DNA of 54,160 bases from positions 1 through 54,160 of the forward strand of contig CAMBQQ010000012.1 of assembly GCA_945870035.1 (NCBI GenBank), given 5' to 3'. Numbering within the stretch: position 1 is the first letter of the stretch; every line of letters begins with the position of its first letter. This DNA is from Rhizobium sp. Q54 (lineage in GTDB: Bacteria > Pseudomonadota > Alphaproteobacteria > Rhizobiales > Xanthobacteraceae). Under the pieces are notes generated by a model that had not been told where the DNA came from, did no database searches, and saw only the letters and a list, made by a program, of their open reading frames with translations. A program made the position numbers and the translations under genes. This document shows, piece by piece, positions 35,982 to 44,422 of this stretch.

Positions 35982-36758
35982 TCAAGCATCAATGATAGCC
36001 ACCGCCCGGGTCCAGCCGGCGGAACCACCACGCACCTTCACCGGAAAGCAGCTGACGGTGAAACCCGACGCCGGCAGGCTTTCGAGATTGTGCAGTTTCT
36101 CGATGTGGCAATAGCCGATCTCGCGGCCGGCGCGGTGGCCTTCCCAGATCAGCGAAGCATCGTGCGTTTCAGCGTATCTTTTCATCGTATAGATAAATGG
36201 CGCATCCCAGCTCCAGCCGTCGGTGCCGGTGACGCGCACGCCGCGTTCGAGCAGATACATCGTCGCTTCGCGGCCCATGCCGCAGCCTTTGGCGACGTAA
36301 TCGGGTTGGCCGTACGCGGCGCCGGCGCTTGTGTTCACGACCACAATTTCAAGCGGTGAAAGCGTGTGGCCAATGCGTTTGAGTTCGGCTTCGACATCGG
36401 CGGCAGTCGCGACGTAACCGTCGGCGAAGTGGCGGAAATCGAGTTTGACGCCGGGTTGCAGGCACCAGTCGAGCGGAACCTCGTCGATGGTCAGCGCGCG
36501 CTTGCCGCCGTCCATGGTGGACGCGAAATGATACGGCGCGTCCAGATGTGTCGTGCAGTGTGTCGATAGCCGCACCCATTCGAAGCCCCAGCCTTCGCCA
36601 TCCGGCAGGTCTTCTTTTTTCAGCCCGGGAAAGAATTTCAAGACGTCGGCAGCGGTGGCCTGATGATCGAGATACTCGATGGCCGGTCCATAGCCCGGCG
36701 GATCGGCGTAGACGGTGTTTTCGAGCGGGACCGAGATATCGATAACCTGACGCGGCAT
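35982..36758 (-). CDS. Cyclase family protein (kynurenine formamidase-like fold)
   Basis: A 258-residue metal-dependent hydrolase. The metal motif H-x-x-x-H-x-D-x-P-x-H-F is present as [12 protein letters not shown] (67-78), followed by [13 protein letters not shown] and a downstream [22 protein letters not shown] segment. The family includes kynurenine formamidase, isatin hydrolase and (R)-specific cyclases; the substrate is not readable. It is transcribed toward the Bug genes, 88 bases apart, and may belong to that uptake operon. It diverges from the DUF1330 gene. Confidence 0.88.
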   Translation of the reverse strand: MPRQVIDISVPLENTVYADPPGYGPAIEYLDHQATAADVLKFFPGLKKEDLPDGEGWGFEWVRLSTHCTTHLDAPYHFASTMDGGKRALTIDEVPLDWCLQPGVKLDFRHFADGYVATAADVEAELKRIGHTLSPLEIVVVNTSAGAAYGQPDYVAKGCGMGREATMYLLERGVRVTGTDGWSWDAPFIYTMKRYAETHDASLIWEGHRAGREIGYCHIEKLHNLESLPASGFTVSCFPVKVRGGSAGWTRAVAIIDA

Positions 36759-36810
36759 GATTTTAATTCTCCTTCGGACGTCATGACACTATTGTGCGCA
36801 CATCATCGAA

Positions 36811-36843
36811 GACGTGGATGCCCGGCACAAGGCCGGGCATGAC
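36811..36843. repeat. Family A repeat in the DUF1330 leader
   Basis: A copy with stem ATGCCCGG / CCGGGCAT. It ends 19 bases before the ATG of the DUF1330 gene and directly adjoins its AAAAGGAGAG ribosome-binding site, so a hairpin would form just upstream of it. Confidence 0.88.
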
Positions 36844-36862
36844 GAAAAGGAGAGACTCTGAA

Positions 36863-37153
36863 ATGCCTGCTTATTGGGTTGCGCGTTCCAAGATCAACGA
36901 TCCGGTCGAATACAAGAAGTACACCGATCTCGTTCCCGGCATCATCGCCAAATTTGGCGGCAAGGTGCTGGCGCGTGGCGGCAAGTTTCAGATCATGGAA
37001 GGCCCCGACAAATTCCAGCGCTTCATCGTCATCGAGTTTCCGACAATGGAGCAGGGCGTCGCCTGTTTTACTTCGCCCGACTACGATGCCGCCGCGGCGT
37101 TCCGCAGGTCCGGCGCCGGCGAGGTCGAGACCATCATGGTTGAAGGCGTTTAA
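36863..37153 (+). CDS. DUF1330 domain-containing protein
   Basis: A 96-residue cytoplasmic protein of the DUF1330 family (ferredoxin-like alpha/beta barrel, often dimeric): MPAYWVARSKINDPVEYKKY, IIAKFGGKVLARGG, MEGPDKFQRFIVIEFPTMEQ, then YDAAAAFRRSGAGEVETI. Some members are thought to act on small organic molecules, but no reaction is established. The ATG has GGAGAG 8 bases upstream. It is transcribed divergently from the cyclase and preceded by a palindromic repeat. Confidence 0.9.
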   Translation: MPAYWVARSKINDPVEYKKYTDLVPGIIAKFGGKVLARGGKFQIMEGPDKFQRFIVIEFPTMEQGVACFTSPDYDAAAAFRRSGAGEVETIMVEGV

Positions 37154-37157
37154 CCGC

Positions 37158-37264
37158 CCATAGCGTTTTCAAGCGAAGTGGGTACCGGTTCGCGTGAAGA
37201 AAACGCGTCAAAGTAAGAATCTAGAGCCCCGTCTTTGATTCTATCAAAGACGGAAAGGCTCTAG
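37158..37264. repeat. About 105-bp interspersed repeat (family C), copy 2
   Basis: It is inverted relative to copy 1 at 14485-14585. It shares GCGTTTTCAAGCGAAGTGGG, ACCGGTTCGCG and the hairpin (CCGTCTTTGAT / ATCAAAGACGG). Together with about 190 further bases it fills the gap before the ABC binding-protein gene. That remainder shows only a G+C-rich stretch and an A+T-rich leader that could hold a promoter. Confidence 0.9.
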
Positions 37265-37454
37265 CGTGCAGTGCAGCAAAAGGTCGGCGGGGCGCGCACC
37301 ATTGTGCGTCCCACGATCTGCCCACTGGCTTGGCCATTGGCGGGCGCGGCGCGGTGCCGCGCAAAACGGCATATGCGCGGGTAGACCATCGGCCCGCGCA
37401 CTGGCATTATCAGTCACTGAATTAAAACGAAAACCAAATCTGGGAGGAAATATA

Positions 37455-38750
37455 ATGATGCAAAGCTTTAAAACGCGCGCATTGGCTCGGATCGCGGGGG
37501 CGGCTCTCGCGCTCGTGACCGGCGCTCTGTTCGCCGTCACCGGCGCGCAGGCGCAAGCGCCGGCCGGCAAGCCGATCGTGATCGGCTTCAGCCAATCGCT
37601 GACCGGCGCCCTGTCGCCGAACGGCAAGCAGGCCCTGCTCGGCATGGAAATCTGGAAGGACCAGACCAACAAGGCCGGCGGCCTTCTCGGCCGCCAAGTC
37701 GAACTGAAGTATTACGACGACAAGAGCGATCCGTCGGAAGTGCCCGGCATCTACACCAAGCTGCTCGACGTCGACAAAGTCGACCTCGTCGTGTCGGGCT
37801 ATGCCTCCAACCAGATCGCGCCGGCCATGCCGATCGTGATCCGCAAGGGCAAGACCTTCGTCAGCCTGTTCGGCCTCGATATCAACGCCAAGTTCAAGTA
37901 TCCGAAGTACTTCTCGGTCATCCCGACCGGACAGGCGACCAAGGATTCGTTCACCAAGGGCTTCTTCGATATCGCCGCGGCGCAGAGCCCGAAGCCGCAG
38001 ACCGTCGGCCTGACCTACGCCGACGCCGAGTTCGCGCAGAACGCCTGCGAGGGCGCGCGCAACAACGCCAAGAAGCATGGCTTCAAGGTTGTCTATGACA
38101 AGGCCTATCCGCCGCCGCCGAAGACCACCGATTTCGCGCCGATCGTGCGCGCGATCAAGGCGCTCGAGCCGGATCTGGTCGTCGCCTGCGCCTATCCGCT
38201 TGACTCGGTCGGCATCGTGCTGGCGGCGAACGAAATCGGCCTCAAGCCGAAAATGTTCGGCGGCGCCATGGTCGGTCTGCAGGCCACGTTCTTCAAGGAC
38301 AAACTGAAGAACAAGATGAACGGCATCGTGAACTACGAGACCTGGGTGCCGGACGACAAGCAGATGTACAAGGGCACCAAGGACTTCTTCGCCGAATACC
38401 AGTCGCGCGCCAAGGCGGCGGGCGTCGATCCGCTCGGCTACTATCTCGGCGGCTGGGGCTACACCCAGTTGCAGGTCCTCGGCGAAGCGATCAAGTCGGC
38501 CAAGAGCATCGAGGACGACAAGGTCGCCGCGGCGCTGAAGAAGGACAAGTTCGAGACGGTGATGGGGCCGATCAAGTTCGGCGGCAAGGGCGAATGGGCC
38601 GAAAGCAAGATGATGACCGTGCAGTATCACGACATCCCGGCTGACGCGACCCTCGATGCCTGGCGCGGCATGAGCACCCAGTACGTTCTCGAGCCGAAGG
38701 CGCTCGAAACCGGCAAGGTGATCTATCCTTACGAGAAAGCGATCAAGTAG
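37455..38750 (+). CDS. Branched-chain/amide-type ABC substrate-binding protein (1)
   Basis: A 431-residue periplasmic binding protein of the type I (LivJ/AmiC-like) fold. The signal peptide (ALARIAGAALALVTGALFAVTGAQAQ shortened here to its core ALALVTGALFAVTG) is followed by KPIVIGFSQSLTGALSPNGK, GGLLGRQVELKYYDDKSDPS and a DFAPIVRAIKALEPDLVV segment. It could bind amino acids, amides, urea or aromatic acids. The ATG follows GGGAGGAAA. The cognate livHMGF genes are convergent, immediately downstream on the other strand, and are the probable partners. Confidence 0.93.
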   Translation: MMQSFKTRALARIAGAALALVTGALFAVTGAQAQAPAGKPIVIGFSQSLTGALSPNGKQALLGMEIWKDQTNKAGGLLGRQVELKYYDDKSDPSEVPGIYTKLLDVDKVDLVVSGYASNQIAPAMPIVIRKGKTFVSLFGLDINAKFKYPKYFSVIPTGQATKDSFTKGFFDIAAAQSPKPQTVGLTYADAEFAQNACEGARNNAKKHGFKVVYDKAYPPPPKTTDFAPIVRAIKALEPDLVVACAYPLDSVGIVLAANEIGLKPKMFGGAMVGLQATFFKDKLKNKMNGIVNYETWVPDDKQMYKGTKDFFAEYQSRAKAAGVDPLGYYLGGWGYTQLQVLGEAIKSAKSIEDDKVAAALKKDKFETVMGPIKFGGKGEWAESKMMTVQYHDIPADATLDAWRGMSTQYVLEPKALETGKVIYPYEKAIK

Positions 38751-38774
38751 TCGCTTTCGGATTTGAGAAACTGA

Positions 38775-38806
38775 AAACGCCGCGGAGCCATCCGCGGCGT
38801 TTTTTT
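38775..38806 (+). terminator. Intrinsic terminator after the ABC binding-protein gene
   Basis: AAACGCCGCGGA / TCCGCGGCGTTT arms, a short loop, then seven T, 24 bases after the stop. A canonical plus-strand terminator. Confidence 0.93.
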
Positions 38807-38818
38807 ATCTTTCTTTCT

Positions 38819-39012
38819 TATCCCTCCCCGGTCACGGGGAGGGTGGACGCGAGCGCTTGCGAGCGGCCGGGTGGGGTGACGTTTGATAATTTATTGCGCG
38901 GCCGACCCCACCCGACCCGGCTTCGCTCCATAGCGCGTCGAAGACGCGCGTGAACGCGCTTATGGAGCTACGCCGGGCCACCCTCCCCGAAGACGGGGAG
39001 GGATAAGAAAGA
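38819..39012. repeat. Composite inverted repeat between convergent genes
   Basis: About 190 bases begin TATCCCTCCCCG and end CGGGGAGGGATA (mirror arms), with internal inverted units (GGCCGGGTGGGG / CCCCACCCG, CGCGTCGAAGACGCGCG, TCCATAGCGCG / CGCGCTTATGGA). It is related in style to family B. It fills the gap between the binding-protein terminator and livF. Confidence 0.75.
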
Positions 39013-39013
39013 A

Positions 39014-39754
39014 CTACATCCCCAGATAAAACTGCCGGATCAGGTCGTTGTTGTTCAACTCGTCGGCCGAGTTGCCTTCGAACTCGATCTTGCCGTGCAC
39101 GATGACGTAACCGCGGTCGGCGATGCGCAAAGCCTGGGTGAAATTCTGCTCGGCCATCAGCACGGTGAGCTTGTAATGCTCCTTGAGCTGACCGATGGCG
39201 TCGATGGTGCGGCCGACCAAAAGCGGCGACAGGCCGACCGAAGGCTCGTCGACGAGCAGAATGCGCGGATTGAGCATCAGCGCGCGCGCCAGCGCCAGCA
39301 TCTGCTGTTCGCCGCCCGACATCGAGCCGGCAAGCTGGCTTTTGCGTTCGGCGAGCCGCGGAAAAATCTCGAAGCAGAATTCGAGATTGGTCTTGATATG
39401 CGGCCGCGCCTTCGGCCGGCTGGCCCCTAACAACAGGTTTTCCTCGACCGTCTGCCGCGGGAACAACCGACGGCCTTCCGGCACCAGCGCGATGCCGAGA
39501 TCGACGATCTGTTCGGTGGTAAGACCGGCGAGGTCGTGCTTTTCGCCGTCGATTTCGGCGACGATCGTGCCTTTGTTCGGCCGCACCCAGCCCATGATGC
39601 ACTTCATCAAGGTGCTTTTGCCGTTGCCATTGGTGCCGAGCAGCACGACGGTCTCACCGCTGTCGACGCGCAGCGACACGTCCTCCAGCACCCGCACCGC
39701 GCCGTAGGCGGCGTCGATGCCCTCGACGGTGATGCTGTTGGTGCTATTGGCCAA
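39014..39754 (-). CDS. livF: LivF-like ABC transporter ATP-binding protein (1)
   Basis: A 246-residue ATPase with Walker A GTNGNGKST (40-48), signature MSGGEQQM and Walker B ILLVDEPSVGLSP. The LivF class partners with LivG to drive LivH/LivM permeases. It starts at TTG, read inside the end of livG, with an 11-base overlap and GGGAG just upstream. The gene ends against the composite repeat. Confidence 0.92.
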   Translation of the reverse strand: MANSTNSITVEGIDAAYGAVRVLEDVSLRVDSGETVVLLGTNGNGKSTLMKCIMGWVRPNKGTIVAEIDGEKHDLAGLTTEQIVDLGIALVPEGRRLFPRQTVEENLLLGASRPKARPHIKTNLEFCFEIFPRLAERKSQLAGSMSGGEQQMLALARALMLNPRILLVDEPSVGLSPLLVGRTIDAIGQLKEHYKLTVLMAEQNFTQALRIADRGYVIVHGKIEFEGNSADELNNNDLIRQFYLGM

Positions 39755-40499
39755 GATAGGCTCCCACCACTTCCTTGTTCTGGATCACGTCCTGCGGATC
39801 GCCGTCGGCGATCTTCTTGCCGGAGACCAGCACGACCAGGCGCTGCGAGAAGGTCATCACCGCGCGCATGATGTGTTCGATCATGATAATAGTGACGCCG
39901 CGCTCGTTCATGCGGATCAGCAGCGCGACGATGTCCTCGACCTCGGAGTGCGACAGACCTGCCATCGATTCGTCGGCGATCAGCAGCTTCGGCTCGGCCG
40001 CCATGGCGCGCGCCAGTTCGAGCTTGCGCATTTCGACCTGGGTCAGGTCGGTGGTGTATTTCGCGGCCTTGGCGTCGAGCGTGACCAGCTTGAGCAATTC
40101 CATGCAGCGGTCGTCGAGTTCGCTTTCCGACAGATGCGGGTGGGAGCGGGCATTGACGGTGTACAGAAGCGGCACGCGGACATTCTCCGCCACGGTCATG
40201 CTGCGGAACGGCCGCGGCAGCTGGAAGCTGCGCGCCAGCCCCTGCCGGGTGCGCTGATGCGCGACCATGCCGTCGACCTTGATGCCATCGAAGGTCACGC
40301 TGCCGGTTTCGTTTTGCAGGGTGCCGCAAATGCAATTGACCAGCGTGCTCTTGCCGGAACCGTTCGGGCCGATCAAGCCGAGGCGCTGGCCCTTCGGCAC
40401 CGACAGGTCGACGCCGTCGAGTGCGATGAAGCCGCCGAAGCGCTTGCCGAGCTGTTCGATGTGCAGGAGAGGCTCGGTCATGGTTGCTGCGTCGGTCAT
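39744..40499 (-). CDS. livG: LivG-like ABC transporter ATP-binding protein (1)
   Basis: A 251-residue ATPase with Walker A GPNGSGKS (44-51), then SFQLPRPFRSMTVAENVRV and Walker B KLLIADESMAGLSHSE. The family signature LSGGQ is degenerate here (DLTQVEMRKLELARAM). It overlaps livM by 4 bases and livF by 11, giving a tight livHMGF operon. Confidence 0.92.
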   Translation of the reverse strand: MTDAATMTEPLLHIEQLGKRFGGFIALDGVDLSVPKGQRLGLIGPNGSGKSTLVNCICGTLQNETGSVTFDGIKVDGMVAHQRTRQGLARSFQLPRPFRSMTVAENVRVPLLYTVNARSHPHLSESELDDRCMELLKLVTLDAKAAKYTTDLTQVEMRKLELARAMAAEPKLLIADESMAGLSHSEVEDIVALLIRMNERGVTIIMIEHIMRAVMTFSQRLVVLVSGKKIADGDPQDVIQNKEVVGAYLGQ

Positions 40500-41500
40500 G
40501 TTTTAGACCTCTTGCGCAACTGGTCCTGCACCAGGCCGACAATGCCGCGCGGCGCGATGATGACGAAGAAGATCAGCAGCAGGCCGACGATCAGCAGATT
40601 GACCGCCGAGGAGATCGTCACGGTGGCCACCTGTTGCAGCGTGCCGAGCAGCAGCGCGCCGACCAATGGGCCGATCCACGAGGTGGTGCCGCCGATCATC
40701 GGCATGGCGATCGAGTTCACCGCATAGGACAGGTTGAAGGCTGAGGCCGGCTCGACATAGCCGATGTAAAACGGAAACGGTGCGCCGGCCATGCCCATCA
40801 GAGCGCCGGAGACGACAGTGGCGACCAGCTTCAGCCGCAGAGTGGGCACGCCGGAGGCTTCCGCCGCCAGTTCGTCGTCGCGGATGGTGGCAAAGCCGAC
40901 GCCGAGCTTGGAACGTTCGATCAGGCGCGCAGTGGTCAAAGCGAGGATGACCAGCACCAGCATCAATACGAACAGGAAATTGATGAAATGGCCGAAAATC
41001 GGCACTTCGTTGGGTGGAATGACATAGGCGCCGCGCGAGCCGCCGACGAAAGACCAGTTGACGATAAAGGTCTCCAGCACGACGGTCAGCGCCAATGTGG
41101 CGATGGCGAAGAACACGCCGCGCAGCCGCAGCGTCAGATAGCCCATGCCGAGGCCGATGAAACCGGCCACCACGCCGGCGACCATGATCATGACCGGCAG
41201 CGGCAGCGGGAAGATCAGTTGCATCGGCGCCAGCATGAATTCGGGCACCAGGTCCTCGATTTGCTGGCCGACGGTGTAGAGGAACACCGTCGTGTAGACA
41301 CCGATGGCGAAGAAGCCGGCCGAGCCGAAATTCACGTAACCGCAATAGCCGCCAAGAATATTCCAGGCGGTCGCCAGCACGATGTATTGCAGCACGGTGT
41401 AGCCGGCGAAGAACAGGTAATCGTTGCCGACATAGCTGAAGGCGAAATACAGCGCCGCTGCGACGGCCGTCAAGATGAGGATGAAGGCGGGTGTGCGCAT
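40496..41500 (-). CDS. livM: LivM-like ABC transporter permease (1)
   Basis: A 334-residue inner-membrane protein with about nine helices and the LivM pattern (ATAWNILGGYCGYVNFGSAGFFAIG, GTTSWIGPLVGALLLG). It forms the permease with LivH. Its ATG directly adjoins the livH stop codon, and its stop overlaps the livG start by 4 bases. Confidence 0.93.
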   Translation of the reverse strand: MRTPAFILILTAVAAALYFAFSYVGNDYLFFAGYTVLQYIVLATAWNILGGYCGYVNFGSAGFFAIGVYTTVFLYTVGQQIEDLVPEFMLAPMQLIFPLPLPVMIMVAGVVAGFIGLGMGYLTLRLRGVFFAIATLALTVVLETFIVNWSFVGGSRGAYVIPPNEVPIFGHFINFLFVLMLVLVILALTTARLIERSKLGVGFATIRDDELAAEASGVPTLRLKLVATVVSGALMGMAGAPFPFYIGYVEPASAFNLSYAVNSIAMPMIGGTTSWIGPLVGALLLGTLQQVATVTISSAVNLLIVGLLLIFFVIIAPRGIVGLVQDQLRKRSKT

Positions 41501-42370
41501 CTAGCGTCCAAACAATCCGGAGGGCCGCACGGCCAAAGTGAGCAGCAGCAGTCCGAAAGAGACCGCCGGCGCCCAGGACGGGCCGTAGAACGTCGAGGTG
41601 ATGCTTTCGATGACGCCGATCATGAATGCGGCGATCAGCGTGCCGGGCAGGCTGCCGAGACCGCCGAGCACGCAAATGGCGAAGACGCGGCCGATATATT
41701 CGCGGCCCGACGACGGGATCACCGGCTGGATGGTGATGAGGAAGGCGCCGGCCATCGAGGCGGTGGCGATCGAGATCGAGAAGGCGATGCGCTTGATGCG
41801 GATCGGATCGACGGCCATCAGTTGCAACGCCTGCGGATCCTGCGACACCGCCATCACCGCGCGGCCGATGAAGGTGCGCGACATGAACAGGATCAGGCCG
41901 CCGAACATGGCGACCGACACCAGGCACGGCACCAGCATGCGCACCGGGAATTCCATCGCGCCGATGCTGAGGCTGCCGCCAATATAGGGCACTTCGACAG
42001 TGCGGTAATCGACGCCGAACACCAGATTGAGCGCCACTTCGGTCACAAACAGCAGGCCGAAGAAGAAGGCGAGGCCGCGCAGGGAATCCTGGCCGTGCTT
42101 TTCGAACGACTGGTAATAGACCTGATAGATGATCGAGCCGAGCGCATAGAAGGCCGGCAGCGCCACGATGGCGATGAGGATCGGGTCGACGCCGAAATGC
42201 ACGTTGACGATATAGGCGATGTAGGAGCCGAGAATGATGAAGCCCGGATGCGCGATATTGACGATATCGAGCATGCCGAACGAAATCGAAATGCCGGCGG
42301 TGACCGCGGCATAGAAGCCGCCGAGCATGAGCCCGGCAATGATGGCATTGATCAGAAGGTCGAATTCCAT
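41501..42370 (-). CDS. livH: LivH-like ABC transporter permease (1)
   Basis: A 289-residue inner-membrane protein with about eight helices and LivH features (MEFDLLINAIIAGLMLGGFYAA trimmed to LMLGGFYA, NIAHPGFIILGSYIAYI, and AICVLGGLGSLPGTLIAAF). First gene of the livHMGF operon. The 275-base region upstream shows no gene, only a terminator for the cupin gene and possible promoter DNA. Confidence 0.93.
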   Translation of the reverse strand: MEFDLLINAIIAGLMLGGFYAAVTAGISISFGMLDIVNIAHPGFIILGSYIAYIVNVHFGVDPILIAIVALPAFYALGSIIYQVYYQSFEKHGQDSLRGLAFFFGLLFVTEVALNLVFGVDYRTVEVPYIGGSLSIGAMEFPVRMLVPCLVSVAMFGGLILFMSRTFIGRAVMAVSQDPQALQLMAVDPIRIKRIAFSISIATASMAGAFLITIQPVIPSSGREYIGRVFAICVLGGLGSLPGTLIAAFMIGVIESITSTFYGPSWAPAVSFGLLLLTLAVRPSGLFGR

Positions 42371-42588
42371 TGAAGCCTCAGGCGAACCAACGGTGCGTCA
42401 GGGGCGACGTGCATGCCCTCGACAGCAAGATGCCGCGCGGCCTTACACGTAACTGACCTGTCCGATTGGCCGGCATTCCCCCTCCGATGCGTCTTTTTTT
42501 CTTTGTCTCTCGCCGCACTTTGCAGGAAGCGCGACGGCTTGGCTAGCCCATTGATGCGGCAGGAAAACCCTTCCCACGCGACAAAATG

Positions 42589-42626
42589 AAACGCCCGCGT
42601 CCAGGTTGCCCTGGATCGCGGGCGTT
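42589..42626 (-). terminator. Probable terminator of the cupin gene
   Basis: Near-perfect arms of 16-17 bases (AACGCCCGCG...CCAGG and its complement, with one bulge) lie 20 bases after the cupin stop. On the minus strand the stem is followed by TTTCATTTTG, a weak U-rich tail. Confidence 0.7.
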
Positions 42627-42645
42627 GCACTAAAATTCCGCCGGG

Positions 42646-43095
42646 TCAGGCCGCCGCTTGTGGGCGGACGCCCTCCGGCAGGGTCATCGGCTTGTTGGCC
42701 GAATCCTTGAATTCGACGGTCATGAAGATCATCTCGCGGTCGCCGAGATTTTGCAGGTCGTGCACCTTGAATTCATCCTTGCCGTAGGTCTCGTGGCGCG
42801 TCTCGCCCGGCACGTAGGAGTATTCGACGGTGGTGCCGTCGTGCACATGCTGGCGGCCGCGGCCGCCGGTGACCGAGGTCCAGAAATAATCCAGTACATG
42901 GCGGTGGAAGCCGATGCGCTCGCCGGGCGCGAGGCGGATCATCCAGACGCGGGTGCGTTCGTTTTCCGACAACAAGGTTGAGCCAACGCACGGATTCGGG
43001 TTCTTGGCTTCGCGCTCGAACTCGGCGGCGATATCGCTCGCCCACTTCGAGGTGTCTTTCTTCTCGGCGGATTTGTCGAGCATAGTGAGCGCCAT
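42646..43095 (-). CDS. Cupin-domain protein
   Basis: A 149-residue cupin. The first cupin motif appears as GERIGFHRHVLDYFWTSVTGG, with a later YVPGETRHETYG and FMTVEFKD giving the second. Metal-ligand His residues are plausible (HRH). Enzyme or sensor cannot be told apart by sequence. It begins at ATG, 66 bases from the divergent monooxygenase gene, so the two may share regulation. It follows the uptake genes in a region of catabolic enzymes. Confidence 0.82.
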   Translation of the reverse strand: MALTMLDKSAEKKDTSKWASDIAAEFEREAKNPNPCVGSTLLSENERTRVWMIRLAPGERIGFHRHVLDYFWTSVTGGRGRQHVHDGTTVEYSYVPGETRHETYGKDEFKVHDLQNLGDREMIFMTVEFKDSANKPMTLPEGVRPQAAA

Positions 43096-43161
43096 GGGAA
43101 TTCCTCCAATGCCTGTTTGATGTCATGTATATACCAAAGACGCACGGACGGGAAGATTGAG

Positions 43162-44385
43162 GTGGATCAATTGACGAACTCTCGTAACAGGCGCGCCATC
43201 GTGATCGGCGGTTCGATGAGCGGCCTCCTGAGCGCATTGCTGCTGCGGCGGGCCGGGTGGGACGTCGACATCTACGAGCGCGTCGAGGGCGAATTGTCGG
43301 GGCGCGGCGCCGGCATCGTCGCCCAACAGCAGTTGATCGCGCGGCTGCGCGCCCTCGGGCTGGAGACATCGGAACTCGGTGTTCACATCGTCAAACGTCA
43401 GATCATCGACGCGCAAGGCCGTGTCACACGCGAAATCGAATGTCCGCAAGTGGCAACCGCCTGGGAGCGCGTCTACCGGCTGCTGCGCGATGCCTTTCCG
43501 CCGGAGCGTTATCATCGTGGCAGGGGGCTTTCGCACTTCACGCAGGATGCGCACGCGGTGCGGGCACATTTTTCCGATGGCGAAACCGTGGAAGCCGACT
43601 TGCTGGTCGGCGCCGACGGCATCCGCTCGACGGTGCGGCAGCAATGCCTGCCCGAGGTCGGGCCGCTCTACGCCGGCTATTCCGCATGGCGGGCTCTGAT
43701 CGCGGAAGATGCGTTTCCGCCGGAGATTCACAAGGCAGTGTATCCGATCATGTCGTTCGGCCTGCCGCCGGGCGAACAGTTTCTCAGTTATCCGGTGGCG
43801 GGCCCCGACAACGATCTTCGCCCCGGCAAGCGCCGCACCAATGTCATCTGGTACCGGCCCGCCGACGAGCACACCAAGCTGCAATGGCTGCTGACCGACG
43901 ACAGCGGCAAGACGCATGCGATTTCGATTCCGCCGCATTTGATCCGCAAGGAAGCCATTGCCGAAATGCACGCGGCGGCCGAGCGCCTGCTGGCGCCGCA
44001 ATTCCGCGCCGTGGTGCGCCTGATCGAGGAGCCGCTGTTGCAGCCGATCTACGATCTGGTGTCGCCGCGCATGGCTTTCGGCCGCGTCGCGGTTGTCGGC
44101 GACGCCGCTTTTGTCGCGCGGCCGCATGTCGGCGCCGGCGTGTCGAAAGCGGCGGATGACGCCGCCGCTCTGGTCAATGCGTTGCAGGCGCACGACGACG
44201 TGGAGAGCGCGCTCAAGGCGTTCGAGGCGGCGCGGCTTGGCGAAAACGTCCGCATCATCGAATGGGCGCGCCATCTCGGCGCTTATTTGCAGGCGAGCCA
44301 GACGCAAGAGGAAGCGGCGCGCGCCGGCAAGCACTCCAGCGACGCCGCGGTGATCGTCGAAACCGCGACGCTGGATTTTTTATAA
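43162..44385 (+). CDS. FAD-dependent aromatic hydroxylase (2,6-dihydroxypyridine hydroxylase-like)
   Basis: A 407-residue group A flavoprotein monooxygenase. The FAD dinucleotide motif GGSMSG (16-21) follows RRAIVIGG, and LLRRAGWDVDIYER, LSGRGAGIVAQQQL and LLVGADGIRSTVR follow. A C-terminal FAD motif VVGDAAF leads to HVGAGVSKAADDAAAL. The pattern resembles 2,6-dihydroxypyridine 3-hydroxylase and related enzymes that hydroxylate N-heterocyclic or phenolic rings with NAD(P)H and O2. The substrate is not certain. A GTG start was chosen (GGAAGA before it); an ATG 15 codons upstream is an alternative. It converges with the amidohydrolase gene. Confidence 0.87.
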   Translation: MDQLTNSRNRRAIVIGGSMSGLLSALLLRRAGWDVDIYERVEGELSGRGAGIVAQQQLIARLRALGLETSELGVHIVKRQIIDAQGRVTREIECPQVATAWERVYRLLRDAFPPERYHRGRGLSHFTQDAHAVRAHFSDGETVEADLLVGADGIRSTVRQQCLPEVGPLYAGYSAWRALIAEDAFPPEIHKAVYPIMSFGLPPGEQFLSYPVAGPDNDLRPGKRRTNVIWYRPADEHTKLQWLLTDDSGKTHAISIPPHLIRKEAIAEMHAAAERLLAPQFRAVVRLIEEPLLQPIYDLVSPRMAFGRVAVVGDAAFVARPHVGAGVSKAADDAAALVNALQAHDDVESALKAFEAARLGENVRIIEWARHLGAYLQASQTQEEAARAGKHSSDAAVIVETATLDFL

Positions 44386-44394
44386 TCTTCTTCA

Positions 44395-44418
44395 CCTCTC
44401 CCCGCATGCGGGGAGAGG
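44395..44418. terminator. Perfect 24-bp palindrome between convergent genes
   Basis: Two 12-bp arms (CCTCTCCCCGCA / TGCGGGGAGAGG) with no loop, sitting 10 bases after the monooxygenase stop and 4 bases before the amidohydrolase stop. Possibly a bidirectional terminator or a repeat remnant. No strong T run adjoins on the plus side except an upstream TTTTTT. Confidence 0.5.
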
Positions 44419-44422
44419 GAGA

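Noticed and set aside
38819..39012. Considered as a CRISPR-like array
   Set aside because: Units are nested palindromes, not equal-length direct repeats with unique spacers.
40988..42373. A 461-codon open frame antisense to livM/livH
   Set aside because: His/Asp/Gln-rich shadow of two permease genes.
42352..42630. A possible 92-residue small protein before livH
   Set aside because: No family, no convincing ribosome-binding site, and it overlaps the cupin terminator; treated as leader DNA.
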